Positions 26,139 to 35,833 of a stretch of 64,000 nucleotides of DNA are shown here, piece after piece. The position numbers and the translations under genes were made by a program. This stretch comes from Methylocystaceae bacterium (lineage in GTDB: Bacteria > Pseudomonadota > Alphaproteobacteria > Rhodospirillales > Terasakiellaceae), in NCBI GenBank assembly GCA_013373205.1, contig JABXIG010000015.1:186001-250000 (forward strand), in the 5' to 3' direction. A model generated the notes under the pieces. The model ran no database searches. It saw only the letters and a list, made by a program, of their open reading frames with translations, and was not told the origin of the DNA. Positions within the stretch are counted from its first letter, which is position 1; each line of letters begins with the position of its first letter.

Positions 26139-26152
26139 TTGACATAAGTCAA
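26139..26152. promoter_or_regulatory. FNR/CRP-superfamily-like dyad
   Basis: TTGAC-ATAA-GTCAA, perfect five-base arms with N4 spacer. It matches the FNR/FixK layout (TTGAT-N4-ATCAA) except for C/G in place of T/A at the inner position. It sits ~96-109 bp upstream of irr and downstream of the nitronate monooxygenase-like gene. Confidence 0.4.
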
Positions 26153-26169
26153 ACTTGGGCGATTTTTTT

Positions 26170-27576
26170 TCAATTTCCGGTTAAAATTTGATCAATCAAT
26201 TCTGCAACAGTCGGGAATTTACCCTCATGACCAGACTGGAACAACGGGTCATCCGCAAATTTAAACGCATTATGACCGGCAAAAGCCAGGTTATCTTCAA
26301 CAGATCCACCATGGGCAATATCCTGCAGTGTCTTTTGGATACAGAAAGAACGTGGGTCCGCCAGACGGCCCGTTGTATTTTCTTCATTATCCGCCCAGTT
26401 GGAAAAAGCACAAGCTGACAAACAGCCCATACAAGCCGCCTGATCTGCCAAAATTTTCTGTGCGCGTTCCGGGGCGACAAAGATCATCGTATCATCCGGC
26501 GTGCGCATAGCTTCTGTATAACCTGCTGCAATCCAGCCTTCCACATCAGCAACCTTGTCAGCCGGAACGAAGATCGAGCGACCACGCGCCCCCACTTTGA
26601 CCTCGCCTGTCAGTTCATCTGTTGGTTTGCGTGAATAAGCCACCTGACGGCCAGCACGTGCGCCCAACTCTTTTAGGAAGTCATTATTCAATTGCGATGA
26701 ATAAAAACCAGTCGGACTGTATTTATTTAACGTAATATCGCCTTCTTTCAAATTCAAAAGACGTTTTTTCCAACTGTCCGGGATCGGGCTTTCCTGTGTC
26801 AAAAGCGGACGCGATCCAAACTGGAACGCGACCGGACCGATTTCAGGATTATACAACCATTCGTCCCAATCGCGCAGATACCAAACGCCACCAGCCATAA
26901 TGACCGGCACATCGTTCAGACCAACCGAATTCATGAATTTGCGAATTTCAGCAACCCGTGGGAATGGGTCTTGGGGTTCATCATGACGTTCCGCATTTGA
27001 CAAACCATTATGTCCACCGGCTTTCCATGGGTCTTCATAAACAACGCCCCCCAAAAGACCGGCATGTTTTGAATAAGACCGTTTCCACAAGGCCCGAAAA
27101 GCGCGCATGCTGGACACAATCGGATAATAATAGACATTATATTGCGCCGCAATTTCTGCCATTTTGTATGGCATACCCGCCCCACAAGTCACCCCATGGA
27201 CCAGACCTTTTGCCCCTTCCAGAACACCGTGGATCACACGCTCCGTGCCCCCGGCTTCCCACAAGGTGTTCATATGAATGCGGCCATTCCCGTTGGAGCC
27301 TTCATGGGCAATGCGTGCCTGAGCAATGCCGCCTTCGATGGCATAGGCAATCAGTTCTTCAAACCGTTCTTTACGAGTCTTGCTTTTATAGACCTGCGGA
27401 ATAGGATTGCCCTGATCGTCATATGAATCGGCATTCACACCCGAAAAAGTTCCGACACAACCAGCTGCGGCAAACGCCCCTGCACTGCGGCCATTAGATA
27501 CCGCAACACCTTTGCCCCCTTCAATAATAGGGTGAACTTCGCGTCCAGAAATGATTACAGGTTTAATAGACTTCAC
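26170..27576 (-). CDS. Nitronate monooxygenase-like FMN protein with C-terminal Cys cluster
   Basis: A 468-aa protein of the 2-nitropropane dioxygenase/NMO TIM-barrel family: KGVAVSNGRSAGAFAAAGCVGTFSG in the N-terminal FMN region (given as two overlapping motifs, GVAVSNGRSAG and AAAGCVGTFSG), LVHGVTCGAGMP, MAGGVWYLRDWDEW and FGSRPLLTQES. It is ~100 residues longer than ordinary NMOs. The extension has C382, C385, C389 and C412 (C-x2-C-x3-C-x22-C), which could hold a Fe-S cluster. Substrate is unknown; some relatives with this tail are annotated as enoyl reductases or PfaD-like. It is monocistronic. Confidence 0.78.
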   Translation of the reverse strand: MKSIKPVIISGREVHPIIEGGKGVAVSNGRSAGAFAAAGCVGTFSGVNADSYDDQGNPIPQVYKSKTRKERFEELIAYAIEGGIAQARIAHEGSNGNGRIHMNTLWEAGGTERVIHGVLEGAKGLVHGVTCGAGMPYKMAEIAAQYNVYYYPIVSSMRAFRALWKRSYSKHAGLLGGVVYEDPWKAGGHNGLSNAERHDEPQDPFPRVAEIRKFMNSVGLNDVPVIMAGGVWYLRDWDEWLYNPEIGPVAFQFGSRPLLTQESPIPDSWKKRLLNLKEGDITLNKYSPTGFYSSQLNNDFLKELGARAGRQVAYSRKPTDELTGEVKVGARGRSIFVPADKVADVEGWIAAGYTEAMRTPDDTMIFVAPERAQKILADQAACMGCLSACAFSNWADNEENTTGRLADPRSFCIQKTLQDIAHGGSVEDNLAFAGHNAFKFADDPLFQSGHEGKFPTVAELIDQILTGN

Positions 27577-27800
27577 GTCTCGTCTCCGGCCTTGGTCATG
27601 AAATTGAAATTAGTTTGGGCGGACACTAACGGAAAACGCAAGCTTTGACCAGCCTCAAAAAACATCATTCTAATAGAATTTAGGCAGTTTTTTCAGGAAA
27701 CCAACCTACAAAACATCTTTGCCTGTTGTTTGGAACCTATACATCTTACCACACCTTCTGTTAAAAAGGTTTCAAATGTAATTTTAAGAGACTGATAAAC

Positions 27801-28232
27801 ATGACAGAACTTGACCTGACCAATCCTGAAAACTTCCCTCACTGGACTGACGAAATCATTCGCTTTGCCGACCTTGATCGTCTGGATCATGTCAATAACG
27901 TCATGTTTGCCACCTATTCAGAAAGCGGACGTGTCGCTTTTTTAGAAGAAGTTGATCCCGGCTCAACGGGTGGCAACGGCGTAGGATGGGTCATTGCGAA
28001 ACTCACCGTCAACTTTTTGGCTGCGGCTTATTATCCGGGGACGGTTCGGATCGGCACTGTCGTCAGACGCATCGGCAATTCGTCCATCGGTGTGGAACAG
28101 GGCCTGTTTAGCAATGGGAAATGCTTTGCCACCTGTGAAAACATACTGGTCTGGGCTGACACCAAAAACGAAAAGTCCCTGCCCTTATCTGATGAAATGA
28201 AAGAAAAACTGCGCGCCTACTTAAAAGAATGA
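27801..28232 (+). CDS. Acyl-CoA thioesterase (hotdog, 4HBT type)
   Basis: A 143-aa single hotdog domain. The catalytic motif FADLDRLDHVNNVMFATYSE has the Asp and the HVNN loop of the 4-hydroxybenzoyl-CoA thioesterase/YbgC group. The hotdog helix and the strand VIAKLTVNFLAAAYYPG follow. Acyl specificity is unknown. It is co-translated with the DUF1905 gene (ATGA overlap). Confidence 0.9.
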   Translation: MTELDLTNPENFPHWTDEIIRFADLDRLDHVNNVMFATYSESGRVAFLEEVDPGSTGGNGVGWVIAKLTVNFLAAAYYPGTVRIGTVVRRIGNSSIGVEQGLFSNGKCFATCENILVWADTKNEKSLPLSDEMKEKLRAYLKE

Positions 28233-28531
28233 TCGACCTTGATTTCAACTTCACAGCCACAGTCTGGCTCTGGCAAGCTGAAAAAGCCGCTTGGCATTTT
28301 GTCACCCTGCCCCAAGACATCGCCGGACAAATTAAATTCACACGGGAACGCCGCGCCGGATTTGGCAGTGTGCGCGTATCCGTGACCATCGGTGACACAA
28401 ACTGGAAAACCTCCATCTTCCCCGCCAAGGAAGCTGACTCTTATATATTACCGCTCAAAGCCGATGTGAGAAAGAAAGAGAAAATCAATCTTGAGGACGA
28501 GATCGAGATCCAGATCAAGGTGCTGGATTAA
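28229..28531 (+). CDS. DUF1905-domain protein
   Basis: A 100-aa protein matching DUF1905, a small beta-barrel family of unknown activity: VWLWQAEKAAWHFVTLP at the front, FGSVRVSVTIGDTNWKTSIFP in the centre (seen here as GFGSVRVSVTIG and WKTSIFPAK), and a YILPLKADVRKKEKI end. Its ATG overlaps the thioesterase stop. A hairpin of the REP-like family follows within four bases. Confidence 0.82.
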   Translation: MIDLDFNFTATVWLWQAEKAAWHFVTLPQDIAGQIKFTRERRAGFGSVRVSVTIGDTNWKTSIFPAKEADSYILPLKADVRKKEKINLEDEIEIQIKVLD

Positions 28532-28534
28532 CGT

Positions 28535-28597
28535 GTTCCTGCAAGAACAGGAACCTTTCTTCATAAATATAGAAACAGTCTCCTTCCTACGCAGGAA
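28535..28597. repeat. Two REP-like hairpins after the DUF1905 gene
   Basis: GTTCCTG-CAAGAA-CAGGAAC (28535-28554) and TTCCT-ACGC-AGGAA (28584-28597). Both share the TTCCTG/CAGGAA arm core seen again at 54074-54142. Confidence 0.6.
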
Positions 28598-28630
28598 AAC
28601 AGCAACGTTTCCATAATCCTGTCTAGTCTC

Positions 28631-29431
28631 CTACACAAAATAAGCGAAATACAGAAGGCCGCAGCCAAGGATGAGGCGGTAAATGAAAAACGGGGTGAAA
28701 GAGGCGCGCTTGAGCCACGCCATCATAATGGCAATAGCGATGAAGGCAGCGATGAAGGCAAGGCCGGCAGCTGTTAAGGCATCATTGGTGAGCTGCGCAT
28801 TACCGCTTTGATAAAGTTCCCACCCTTTTAAGGTACCCGCCCCGATAATCGCAGGGATGGACAGCAGCATGGAAAAGCGTGCGGCATCAATTCGTTCATA
28901 ACCAAGAAAACGTGCAGCCGTGATCGTGATCCCTGAACGTGACGTGCCGGGGATCAAGGCAAGGCATTGGCAGATACCGATGATAAGCGCATCGGTAATA
29001 TTGGTATGTTCCACCCGGCGAATGGTCAGGCCCATTTTATCGGATATATATAATAAGAGTCCGAAACCCAGGGTCGTCCAGCCGATAACTTCCACTGTGC
29101 GATAAGCCGGGCCTATAAATTCATTAAGGAAATAACCCGCACCGATCACAGGGAGCGTGGCAAGAATCACAAGCGCAGCCAACCGAGCACCTGGATCGCG
29201 TTTACCCTTGGTGAAGCGGATGATGCCACGCAGCATGATCCAGATGTCGCGCCAAAAATAAATCATCACGGCGCCCAACGTGCCGACATGGACCGCGACA
29301 TCCATCAATAATCCCTGATCTGCCCAGCCACCAAAAATGGGGACTAAGACGAGATGGCCGGACGAGCTGATAGGTAGAAACTCGGTTATCCCCTGGACGA
29401 GGGCGAGCACGAGAATATGGAGTTCAGTCAC
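28631..29431 (-). CDS. uppP: Undecaprenyl-diphosphate phosphatase (BacA type)
   Basis: A 266-aa membrane protein with about eight helices that recycles undecaprenyl pyrophosphate to the monophosphate carrier of peptidoglycan and other envelope polymers, and gives bacitracin resistance. Family motifs are QGITEFLPISSSGHLVLVP (catalytic Glu/Ser/His) near the N-terminus and LIPGTSRSGITITAARFLG in the second repeat. Transcribed alone, divergent from gltD. Confidence 0.96.
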   Translation of the reverse strand: MTELHILVLALVQGITEFLPISSSGHLVLVPIFGGWADQGLLMDVAVHVGTLGAVMIYFWRDIWIMLRGIIRFTKGKRDPGARLAALVILATLPVIGAGYFLNEFIGPAYRTVEVIGWTTLGFGLLLYISDKMGLTIRRVEHTNITDALIIGICQCLALIPGTSRSGITITAARFLGYERIDAARFSMLLSIPAIIGAGTLKGWELYQSGNAQLTNDALTAAGLAFIAAFIAIAIMMAWLKRASFTPFFIYRLILGCGLLYFAYFV

Positions 29432-29771
29432 CTTTTAGAAATCCCCAAAGCCTGTTCTTTTTACTGACACGCCTATATAACATGGAAGGATTCGAGCCCC
29501 AAAAACTAATATAGTACATTTTTGGTACTATTGTCACAAAAAATCCCGCAGAGATAATTCCTGTCAACTCTCTCTAAGCGCCTGCTTTTTCCTATATAGG
29601 TCAGCATTACTTACCTATATGTTGTTTTTTCCTTGATTTCTGCTACAGTATATCGCATATCAACGCACAAGACATTATCGAGAGGGTAACGTCCTGCTTG
29701 TGACATGACAAAATTTCGTCCCACACAGGTCAAAAGAAATACTCTTTATAAGAGGGATTGGAGAGACAAAG
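29432..29771. other. 340-base gap between uppP and gltD with dyads and CCTATAT repeats
   Basis: No credible ORF. The gap holds a 21-base dyad (29511-29531), a perfect CCTATATAGG palindrome (29591-29600), and further CCTATAT copies at 29472 and 29614. A clear -10/-35 pair for gltD is not evident. Confidence 0.5.
29511..29531. promoter_or_regulatory. Perfect 7+7 dyad upstream of gltD/uppP
   Basis: ATAGTAC-N7-GTACTAT, 80 bp upstream of the uppP ATG (its reverse start) and 240 bp upstream of gltD. No T-tract follows, so an operator is more likely than a terminator. Which protein binds is unknown. Confidence 0.4.
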
Positions 29772-31211
29772 ATGGCTGAGAAAATGATGCAGTTCGTCAG
29801 TATCGGGCAAAACTACCCCGAAAAACGCACTGCCGAAGAGCGCAAGACAGACTTTAACGAAATTTACGCGCGCTTCACCATTGAAAAAGCACAGGAACAA
29901 GCCTCGCGTTGTGAACAATGCGGCATTCCTTATTGCTCGGTCGCTTGCCCGGTCAGCAACAACATCCCTGACTGGTTGCGCCTTGTGGCTGCGGGCCGTC
30001 TGGAAGATGCTTATCATGTCTCGCAAGAAACAAACTCCTTGCCAGAAATCTGTGGCCGTATCTGTCCGCAAGACCGTTTGTGTGAAGGCCTCTGTGTTCT
30101 GGAACAATCCGAACATAACGCCGTGACCATTGGCTCTATCGAAAAATTCATCACCGATAATGCGTGGGAACAAGGCTGGGTCAAACCACCGCAACCGATC
30201 AAAGAACTTGGTCAATCTGTTGCCATCATCGGCGCGGGTCCTGCGGGTATGTCTGCTGCTGATCGTCTGCGCCGCAAAGGCTATGAGGTTCATGTGTATG
30301 ACCGTCATGATCGCGTCGGTGGTCTGCTGGTTTATGGGATTCCAGGTTTTAAACTGGAAAAAGACGTTGTTGCGCGCCGCCATAAATTGTTGGAAGACGG
30401 TGGCGTTCAGTTCCACCTGAACTTCGAAGTCGGTCGTGATGCCTCTTTAAAAGATTTACGTGAAAAACATGATGCCGTCATGATCTGTGTCGGTGTTTAT
30501 GCGGGCCGTAAACTGGATGTGCCGGGCTCGGACCTGGAAAACATCTTCCCGGCCATGTATTTCCTGACCGCATCCAACCGCAAAAGCTTTGGCGATGACG
30601 TCAAAGAATTTGATGATGGTACGCTGAACGCTGAAGGCAAAAATGTTGTTGTCATCGGCGGTGGTGACACGGCGATGGACTGTGTGCGGACCTCTATCCG
30701 TCAAGGTGCCAAATCTGTAAAATGTCTCTATCGTCGTGACCGCGCAAACATGCCGGGTTCACAAAACGAAGTGAGTAACGCCGAAGGTGAAGGTGTCGAC
30801 TTCCAATGGCTGTCCGCCCCGAAATCGTTTAAGGGGCTTGGCAAAGTTCAAAAAGTGGAAGCCATCTCCATGCACTTGGGTGTTGCCGATGGCTCTGGTC
30901 GTCAAAGCGTCAAAGAAATCGAAGGTTCTGAGTTCGAGTTGGATGCCGATATGGTTATCGAGGCTTTGGGCTTTGAGCCAGAAGACCTCCCCACCTTGTT
31001 TGGTGAACCTGAACTTGCTGTCACACGCTGGGGCACGGTTGAAGTCGATAAAGACACATGGATGACCAATCTGGATGGCGTCTTTGCCGCTGGCGATATC
31101 GAGCGCGGCGCTTCACTGGTGGTTAGCTGTATTAATGATGCACGCGATGCATCTGATCAAATTCATAAATACCTCCGTGCGCAAGCACGCGCAGGCGTTG
31201 CTGCAGAATAA
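29772..31211 (+). CDS. gltD: Glutamate synthase (NADPH) small subunit
   Basis: A 479-aa FAD/Fe-S subunit that takes electrons from NADPH and passes them to GltB. N-terminal cluster cysteines are in CEQCGIPYCSVACPV and CGRICPQDRLCEGLC. The FAD site is VAIIGAGPAGMSAADRL and the NADPH site VVVIGGGDTAMDCVR. The order gltD-gltB with a 6-base gap is the reverse of the usual gltB-gltD. Ammonia assimilation runs through this operon, opposed by the NAD-GDH at 43.6-48.4 kb. Confidence 0.97.
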   Translation: MAEKMMQFVSIGQNYPEKRTAEERKTDFNEIYARFTIEKAQEQASRCEQCGIPYCSVACPVSNNIPDWLRLVAAGRLEDAYHVSQETNSLPEICGRICPQDRLCEGLCVLEQSEHNAVTIGSIEKFITDNAWEQGWVKPPQPIKELGQSVAIIGAGPAGMSAADRLRRKGYEVHVYDRHDRVGGLLVYGIPGFKLEKDVVARRHKLLEDGGVQFHLNFEVGRDASLKDLREKHDAVMICVGVYAGRKLDVPGSDLENIFPAMYFLTASNRKSFGDDVKEFDDGTLNAEGKNVVVIGGGDTAMDCVRTSIRQGAKSVKCLYRRDRANMPGSQNEVSNAEGEGVDFQWLSAPKSFKGLGKVQKVEAISMHLGVADGSGRQSVKEIEGSEFELDADMVIEALGFEPEDLPTLFGEPELAVTRWGTVEVDKDTWMTNLDGVFAAGDIERGASLVVSCINDARDASDQIHKYLRAQARAGVAAE

Positions 31212-31217
31212 GGGGGC

Positions 31218-34200
31218 ATGAGTATAAAAATGACAAACACTTACGTATCAGACTATCAACGCGCCGCACAGTTTTTGGCTGAAAACGGCATGTATGACCC
31301 AAATATGGAACGTGACAACTGTGGCGTTGGCCTTGTCGCGGCCATCGATGGCAAGCCCAACCGCGAAGTTTTGCGCCATGCCTTTCAAGCCACACGCGCG
31401 CTTGATCACCGCGGTGCGGTGGATGCCGATGGTAAAACCGGGGATGGTGCCGGTATCCACGTGCAAATCCCGCAGGAATTTTTCAAACGTCACATTCGCC
31501 GCACCGGACACGAGCCAGATGAAAGCGCCATTGCGGTTGGTCAGGTCTTCTTGCCGAAAACCGATTTTGGCGCACAGGAACGCTGCCGCTGTATTGTCGA
31601 AGCTGAAGTTCTGAAATTTGGCTATCGTATTTACGGCTGGCGTCAGGTTCCGGTTAACATCGAAGTCATCGGTGAAAAAGCCAATGCGACCCGCCCGGAA
31701 ATTGAACAGATCATGATTGCCAACACATTGGGCAAGCCCAATGACGAGTTCGAAAATGATCTCTATATCATCCGTCGCCGCATTGAAAACCAATGCCTGT
31801 CAGAAAATCTGACTGAATTTTACTTCTGTTCCTTGTCTTGCCGTAGCGTCATCTATAAAGGCATGTTCATGGCCGGGGAAATTACAGAATTCTACCCGGA
31901 CCTGAATGATGAATTGTTCGTGTCGAACTTTGCGATTTATCACCAACGCTATTCGACCAACACTTTCCCGCAATGGCGCTTGGCCCAACCGTTCCGCATG
32001 ATCGCCCATAACGGGGAAATTAACACGGTCACAGGAAACATCAACTGGACCAAAGCGCATGAAACCTGCATGGCTTCACCTGTTTTTGGTGGTCATATTG
32101 AAGATATCAAACCCCTGATCGCCAATGGCGCGTCTGACTCAGCCGCCATGGATGCAGTTTGGGAAGTTCTGGTCCGTGCGGGCCGTTCTGCCCCATCTGT
32201 AAAAGCCTTGATGGTGCCTGAATCAATCGGTCAAAACGCCTTGATGCCGAAAGAACATGAAGACCTGTTCTCTTATTGTAATTCGGTCATGGAACCATGG
32301 GATGGCCCTGCTGCTATCTGTGGAACAGATGGTCGCTGGATCGTTGCAGGTCTGGACCGTAATGGTCTGCGCCCGCTTCGCTACAGCATCACTGGCGACG
32401 GCATTTTGCTTGTCGGCTCAGAAACAGGCATGTCTGAAATTGACGAAAGTAAAGTCGTTGAAAAAGGTCATGTGCGTCCGGGTGGTATGATCGGTATCGA
32501 TCTGCACGAAGGTAAATTCTACCATGATAGAGAACTGAAAGACTGGACTGCTGCACGCAAGCCTTACGGCGAGTGGGTGAAAAACATCACCAAAGTTGAC
32601 CAGATCATCAAAGCGGATGCACCGAAACCTGTTTATTATCCGGTCGAAGAACTGCGTCGTCAGCAACAACTGTTTGGCTTTACCGAAGAAGATATGGATT
32701 TGATCCTGCGTCCGCTTGTGGAAACCGGTCAGGAGGCCACAGGGTCCATGGGCGATGATACACCCCAAGCGGTTCTGTCCGATCAATACCGTGGTCTGCA
32801 TCACTTCTTCCGTCAGGCGTTCTCACAAGTAACCAACCCGCCGATTGACAGCTTGCGCGAAACCCGCGTGATGTCTCTGCGCACCCGTTTATCCAACTTG
32901 GGTAACGTCCTGGATGAAGGCCCAGATCAGTGTGAAGTCGTTCAGCTGGAAACTCCGGTTCTGAATTCGACCGAATTTCATGCGCTGAAAAAATATCTCG
33001 GCGATGATGTGGTCGAGCTGGATTGTACATTTAATCCGCAAAAAGAAACCTTACGTGAATCCATTGAACGTATTCGCCACGAAGCTGAAATGTCCGTTCG
33101 TGGTGGCAAAAAACATATCGTTCTGACCGATGAACATATCTCGGCTGAAAAAGCACCGATCCCGATGATTTTAGCAGCGGGTGCCGTTCACAGTTATCTG
33201 GTTCGCCAGCAACTGCGCACTTTTACATCTATTAACGTGCGTTCTGCTGAAGCCTTGGATGTTCAATATTACGCGGTTCTGATCGGTGTGGGCGCGACAA
33301 CAGTCAACGCGTACCTTACCGAAGAAGCGATTGCTGAACAGCATGCCCGTGGCATCTATGGTGACATCAGCTTCGAAAAGGCTGTTGAAAACTACAAAAA
33401 AGGCATCAACAAAGGCCTGTTGAAAACCATGTCCAAGATGGGTATCGGTGTTATCAGCTCGTATCGTGGCGGTTATGCATTTGAATCTGTGGGTCTGTCG
33501 CGTTCAGTTGTTGCCGAATTCTTCCCCGGCATGACATCGCGTATTTCCGGTATTGGTCTGAAAGGTCTGCAAGACAAGATCATGGAAATGCACGAACGTG
33601 CCTTTGAAGAAAACAAACCACTGCCGCAAGGCGGCTTCTATCGCTACCGTGCGAAAGGTGAACGTCACGCCCATGACCCATTGCTGATCCACAAACTGCA
33701 AGATGCCGTGGCAACCGAAAGCTATTCCAAATATCGTGAATATGCCGATGGGGTGAACAACCGCAAGCCAATGATGCTGCGCGACCTTCTGGACTTTGCC
33801 TCTGATCGTAATGCGATCTCTATTGATAAGGTTGAATCCATCACTGAGATTCGCCGCCGTCTGTGTGCGCCTGCGATTTCTGTGGGGGCTCTGTCACGTG
33901 AAGCCCACGAGACACTGGCGATTGCCATGAACCGGATCGGTGCGAAATCCAACTCTGGTGAAGGGGGCGAAGATCGTGAACGTTTCAAGCCGCGTAAAAA
34001 CGGCGATAACGCCAACTCTGCTGTAAAACAGGTTGCCTCTGGTCGTTTCGGTGTGACAGCTGAATATTTGAACAACTGTCAGGAACTTGAAATCAAGGTC
34101 GCCCAAGGCGCGAAACCAGGTGAAGGCGGCCAGTTACCGGGCTTTAAAGTGACGATGGAAATTGCAAAGTTGCGTCACTCCACACCGGGTGTAACTTTGA

Positions 34201-35747
34201 TTTCACCACCGCCACACCACGATATTTATTCTATCGAGGATTTGGCCCAGTTGATCTATGACCTTAAGCAGATCAACCCGGATGCCCGCGTTTGTGTGAA
34301 ACTGGTGGCCCGTTCTGGCGTTGGCACCATTGCAGCAGGTGTTGCAAAGGCTGGTGCAGATACCATCCACATTTCCGGCTATGATGGCGGGACAGGCGCA
34401 TCGCCGCAGTCTTCCATTAAATATGCAGGTCTGCCGTGGGAAATGGGGCTATCCGAAGTCAATCAAGTTCTGACCCTTAACAAACTGCGTCACCGCGTTA
34501 AACTGCGTACCGACGGCGGTTTCCGCACAGGTCGTGACGTTGTGATTGCTGCCATGCTGGGTGCCGAAGAATTTGGCATTGGGACAACATCTCTGATCGC
34601 CATGGGTTGTATCATGGTCCGTCAGTGTCACTCCAACACCTGCCCGGTTGGTGTTTGTACTCAAGACCCCGACCTGCGTAAAAAATTTACAGGTTCTGCG
34701 GCAAAAGTCGTCAACCTCTTCACTTTCATTGCTGAAGAAGTCACCGAAATTCTTGCTTCCCTCGGCTATTCAAAACTGGAAGATGTCATTGGTCGTTGTG
34801 ACTTGCTAACACAGGTTGGCCGTGGTCGTGAGAACCTCGATGACCTTGATCTGAACCCGCTTCTTGCCCAAGCCGATACAGGCGACACACCACGTTTCTG
34901 CACATTAACAGAACGTAACCCTGTGCCGGATACATTGGATGCGCAAATCATCAAGGATGCGAAAAACGCCCTTGAAGGTGGCGAGAAAATGCAACTGTTC
35001 TATACCGTCAAGAACACACACCGTTCTGTCGGGACCAGCACCAGTTCCATCATCACCCGTAAATACGGCATGACCGGACTTGAGCCGGACCATCTGACCG
35101 TGCGCATGCGCGGTTCTGCCGGGAACTCCCTTGGGGCCTTTATCGTACAGGGCCTGAAGCTGGAAATCTTTGGCGATGCCAACGACTATGTCGGTAAGGG
35201 TCTATCCGGCGGCACAATTGTTGTGCGCCCGATGGTATCCAGCCCGCTGAAATCCAATGAGAACACTATTGTTGGTAACACCTGTCTTTATGGGGCGACG
35301 AACGGAAAACTGTTTGCCTCTGGCCAAGGTGGGGAACGTTTTGCGGTTCGTAACTCCGGTGCAACAGCTGTTGTTGAAGGCATCGGGTCAAACGGTTGTG
35401 AATACATGACAGGCGGGACCGTGGTTGTTCTGGGTGAAGTCGGCGCGAACTTCGGGGCTGGTTTCACTGGCGGCATGGCCTTTGTCTATGACGAAGACAA
35501 CACCTTTGAACATCGTGTAAACCCTGAAAATGTTGTCTGGCAACGTATCGAGGTGGATCATTACGAAAACCTTCTTAAAGGTCTGATCCAAGAACATGTC
35601 AAAGAAACCCATTCTCAATATGCCCAGACTTTGTTGCAGGACTGGGAAATGGAGAAAGGCAAAATCTGGCAGGTTGTTCCTAAGGAAATGTTGGACAAAC
35701 TGGCGGTTCCGGTCACAAAGGAAGCGCCAGCCCAGAAAACAGCTTAA
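31218..35747 (+). CDS. gltB: Glutamate synthase (NADPH) large subunit
   Basis: A 1,509-aa enzyme that makes two glutamates from glutamine and 2-oxoglutarate. N-terminal class II glutaminase domain begins after a short propeptide at the nucleophile cysteine in ERDNCGVGLVAAI. The FMN/synthase domain has the 3Fe-4S motif MGCIMVRQCHSNTCPVGVC. The C-terminal GXGXG beta-helix contains GGTIVV, YGAT and GGTVVVLGEVG. ATG 31218 follows a GGGGG ribosome site; ATG 31230 is an alternative. A hairpin lies just after the stop. Confidence 0.98.
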   Translation: MSIKMTNTYVSDYQRAAQFLAENGMYDPNMERDNCGVGLVAAIDGKPNREVLRHAFQATRALDHRGAVDADGKTGDGAGIHVQIPQEFFKRHIRRTGHEPDESAIAVGQVFLPKTDFGAQERCRCIVEAEVLKFGYRIYGWRQVPVNIEVIGEKANATRPEIEQIMIANTLGKPNDEFENDLYIIRRRIENQCLSENLTEFYFCSLSCRSVIYKGMFMAGEITEFYPDLNDELFVSNFAIYHQRYSTNTFPQWRLAQPFRMIAHNGEINTVTGNINWTKAHETCMASPVFGGHIEDIKPLIANGASDSAAMDAVWEVLVRAGRSAPSVKALMVPESIGQNALMPKEHEDLFSYCNSVMEPWDGPAAICGTDGRWIVAGLDRNGLRPLRYSITGDGILLVGSETGMSEIDESKVVEKGHVRPGGMIGIDLHEGKFYHDRELKDWTAARKPYGEWVKNITKVDQIIKADAPKPVYYPVEELRRQQQLFGFTEEDMDLILRPLVETGQEATGSMGDDTPQAVLSDQYRGLHHFFRQAFSQVTNPPIDSLRETRVMSLRTRLSNLGNVLDEGPDQCEVVQLETPVLNSTEFHALKKYLGDDVVELDCTFNPQKETLRESIERIRHEAEMSVRGGKKHIVLTDEHISAEKAPIPMILAAGAVHSYLVRQQLRTFTSINVRSAEALDVQYYAVLIGVGATTVNAYLTEEAIAEQHARGIYGDISFEKAVENYKKGINKGLLKTMSKMGIGVISSYRGGYAFESVGLSRSVVAEFFPGMTSRISGIGLKGLQDKIMEMHERAFEENKPLPQGGFYRYRAKGERHAHDPLLIHKLQDAVATESYSKYREYADGVNNRKPMMLRDLLDFASDRNAISIDKVESITEIRRRLCAPAISVGALSREAHETLAIAMNRIGAKSNSGEGGEDRERFKPRKNGDNANSAVKQVASGRFGVTAEYLNNCQELEIKVAQGAKPGEGGQLPGFKVTMEIAKLRHSTPGVTLISPPPHHDIYSIEDLAQLIYDLKQINPDARVCVKLVARSGVGTIAAGVAKAGADTIHISGYDGGTGASPQSSIKYAGLPWEMGLSEVNQVLTLNKLRHRVKLRTDGGFRTGRDVVIAAMLGAEEFGIGTTSLIAMGCIMVRQCHSNTCPVGVCTQDPDLRKKFTGSAAKVVNLFTFIAEEVTEILASLGYSKLEDVIGRCDLLTQVGRGRENLDDLDLNPLLAQADTGDTPRFCTLTERNPVPDTLDAQIIKDAKNALEGGEKMQLFYTVKNTHRSVGTSTSSIITRKYGMTGLEPDHLTVRMRGSAGNSLGAFIVQGLKLEIFGDANDYVGKGLSGGTIVVRPMVSSPLKSNENTIVGNTCLYGATNGKLFASGQGGERFAVRNSGATAVVEGIGSNGCEYMTGGTVVVLGEVGANFGAGFTGGMAFVYDEDNTFEHRVNPENVVWQRIEVDHYENLLKGLIQEHVKETHSQYAQTLLQDWEMEKGKIWQVVPKEMLDKLAVPVTKEAPAQKTA

Positions 35748-35753
35748 AGAATT

Positions 35754-35786
35754 TGCGTTGTGGTTTTATTAAAGGACCACAACGCA
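35754..35786 (+). other. 11-bp perfect hairpin directly after gltB
   Basis: TGCGTTGTGGT pairs with ACCACAACGCA around an 11-base loop, seven bases past the gltB stop. No T-tract follows. It may act as an RNA 3' stabiliser or a processing site. Confidence 0.6.
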
Positions 35787-35833
35787 TCCGAAAAGCAAGT
35801 TACAGTCTCTCGTGACTTGTTTACTTGGGGTTG

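Noticed and set aside
29730-30416. 228-codon frame opposite gltD
   Set aside because: It lies fully antisense to the conserved gltD N-terminus; no supporting motifs or ribosome site.
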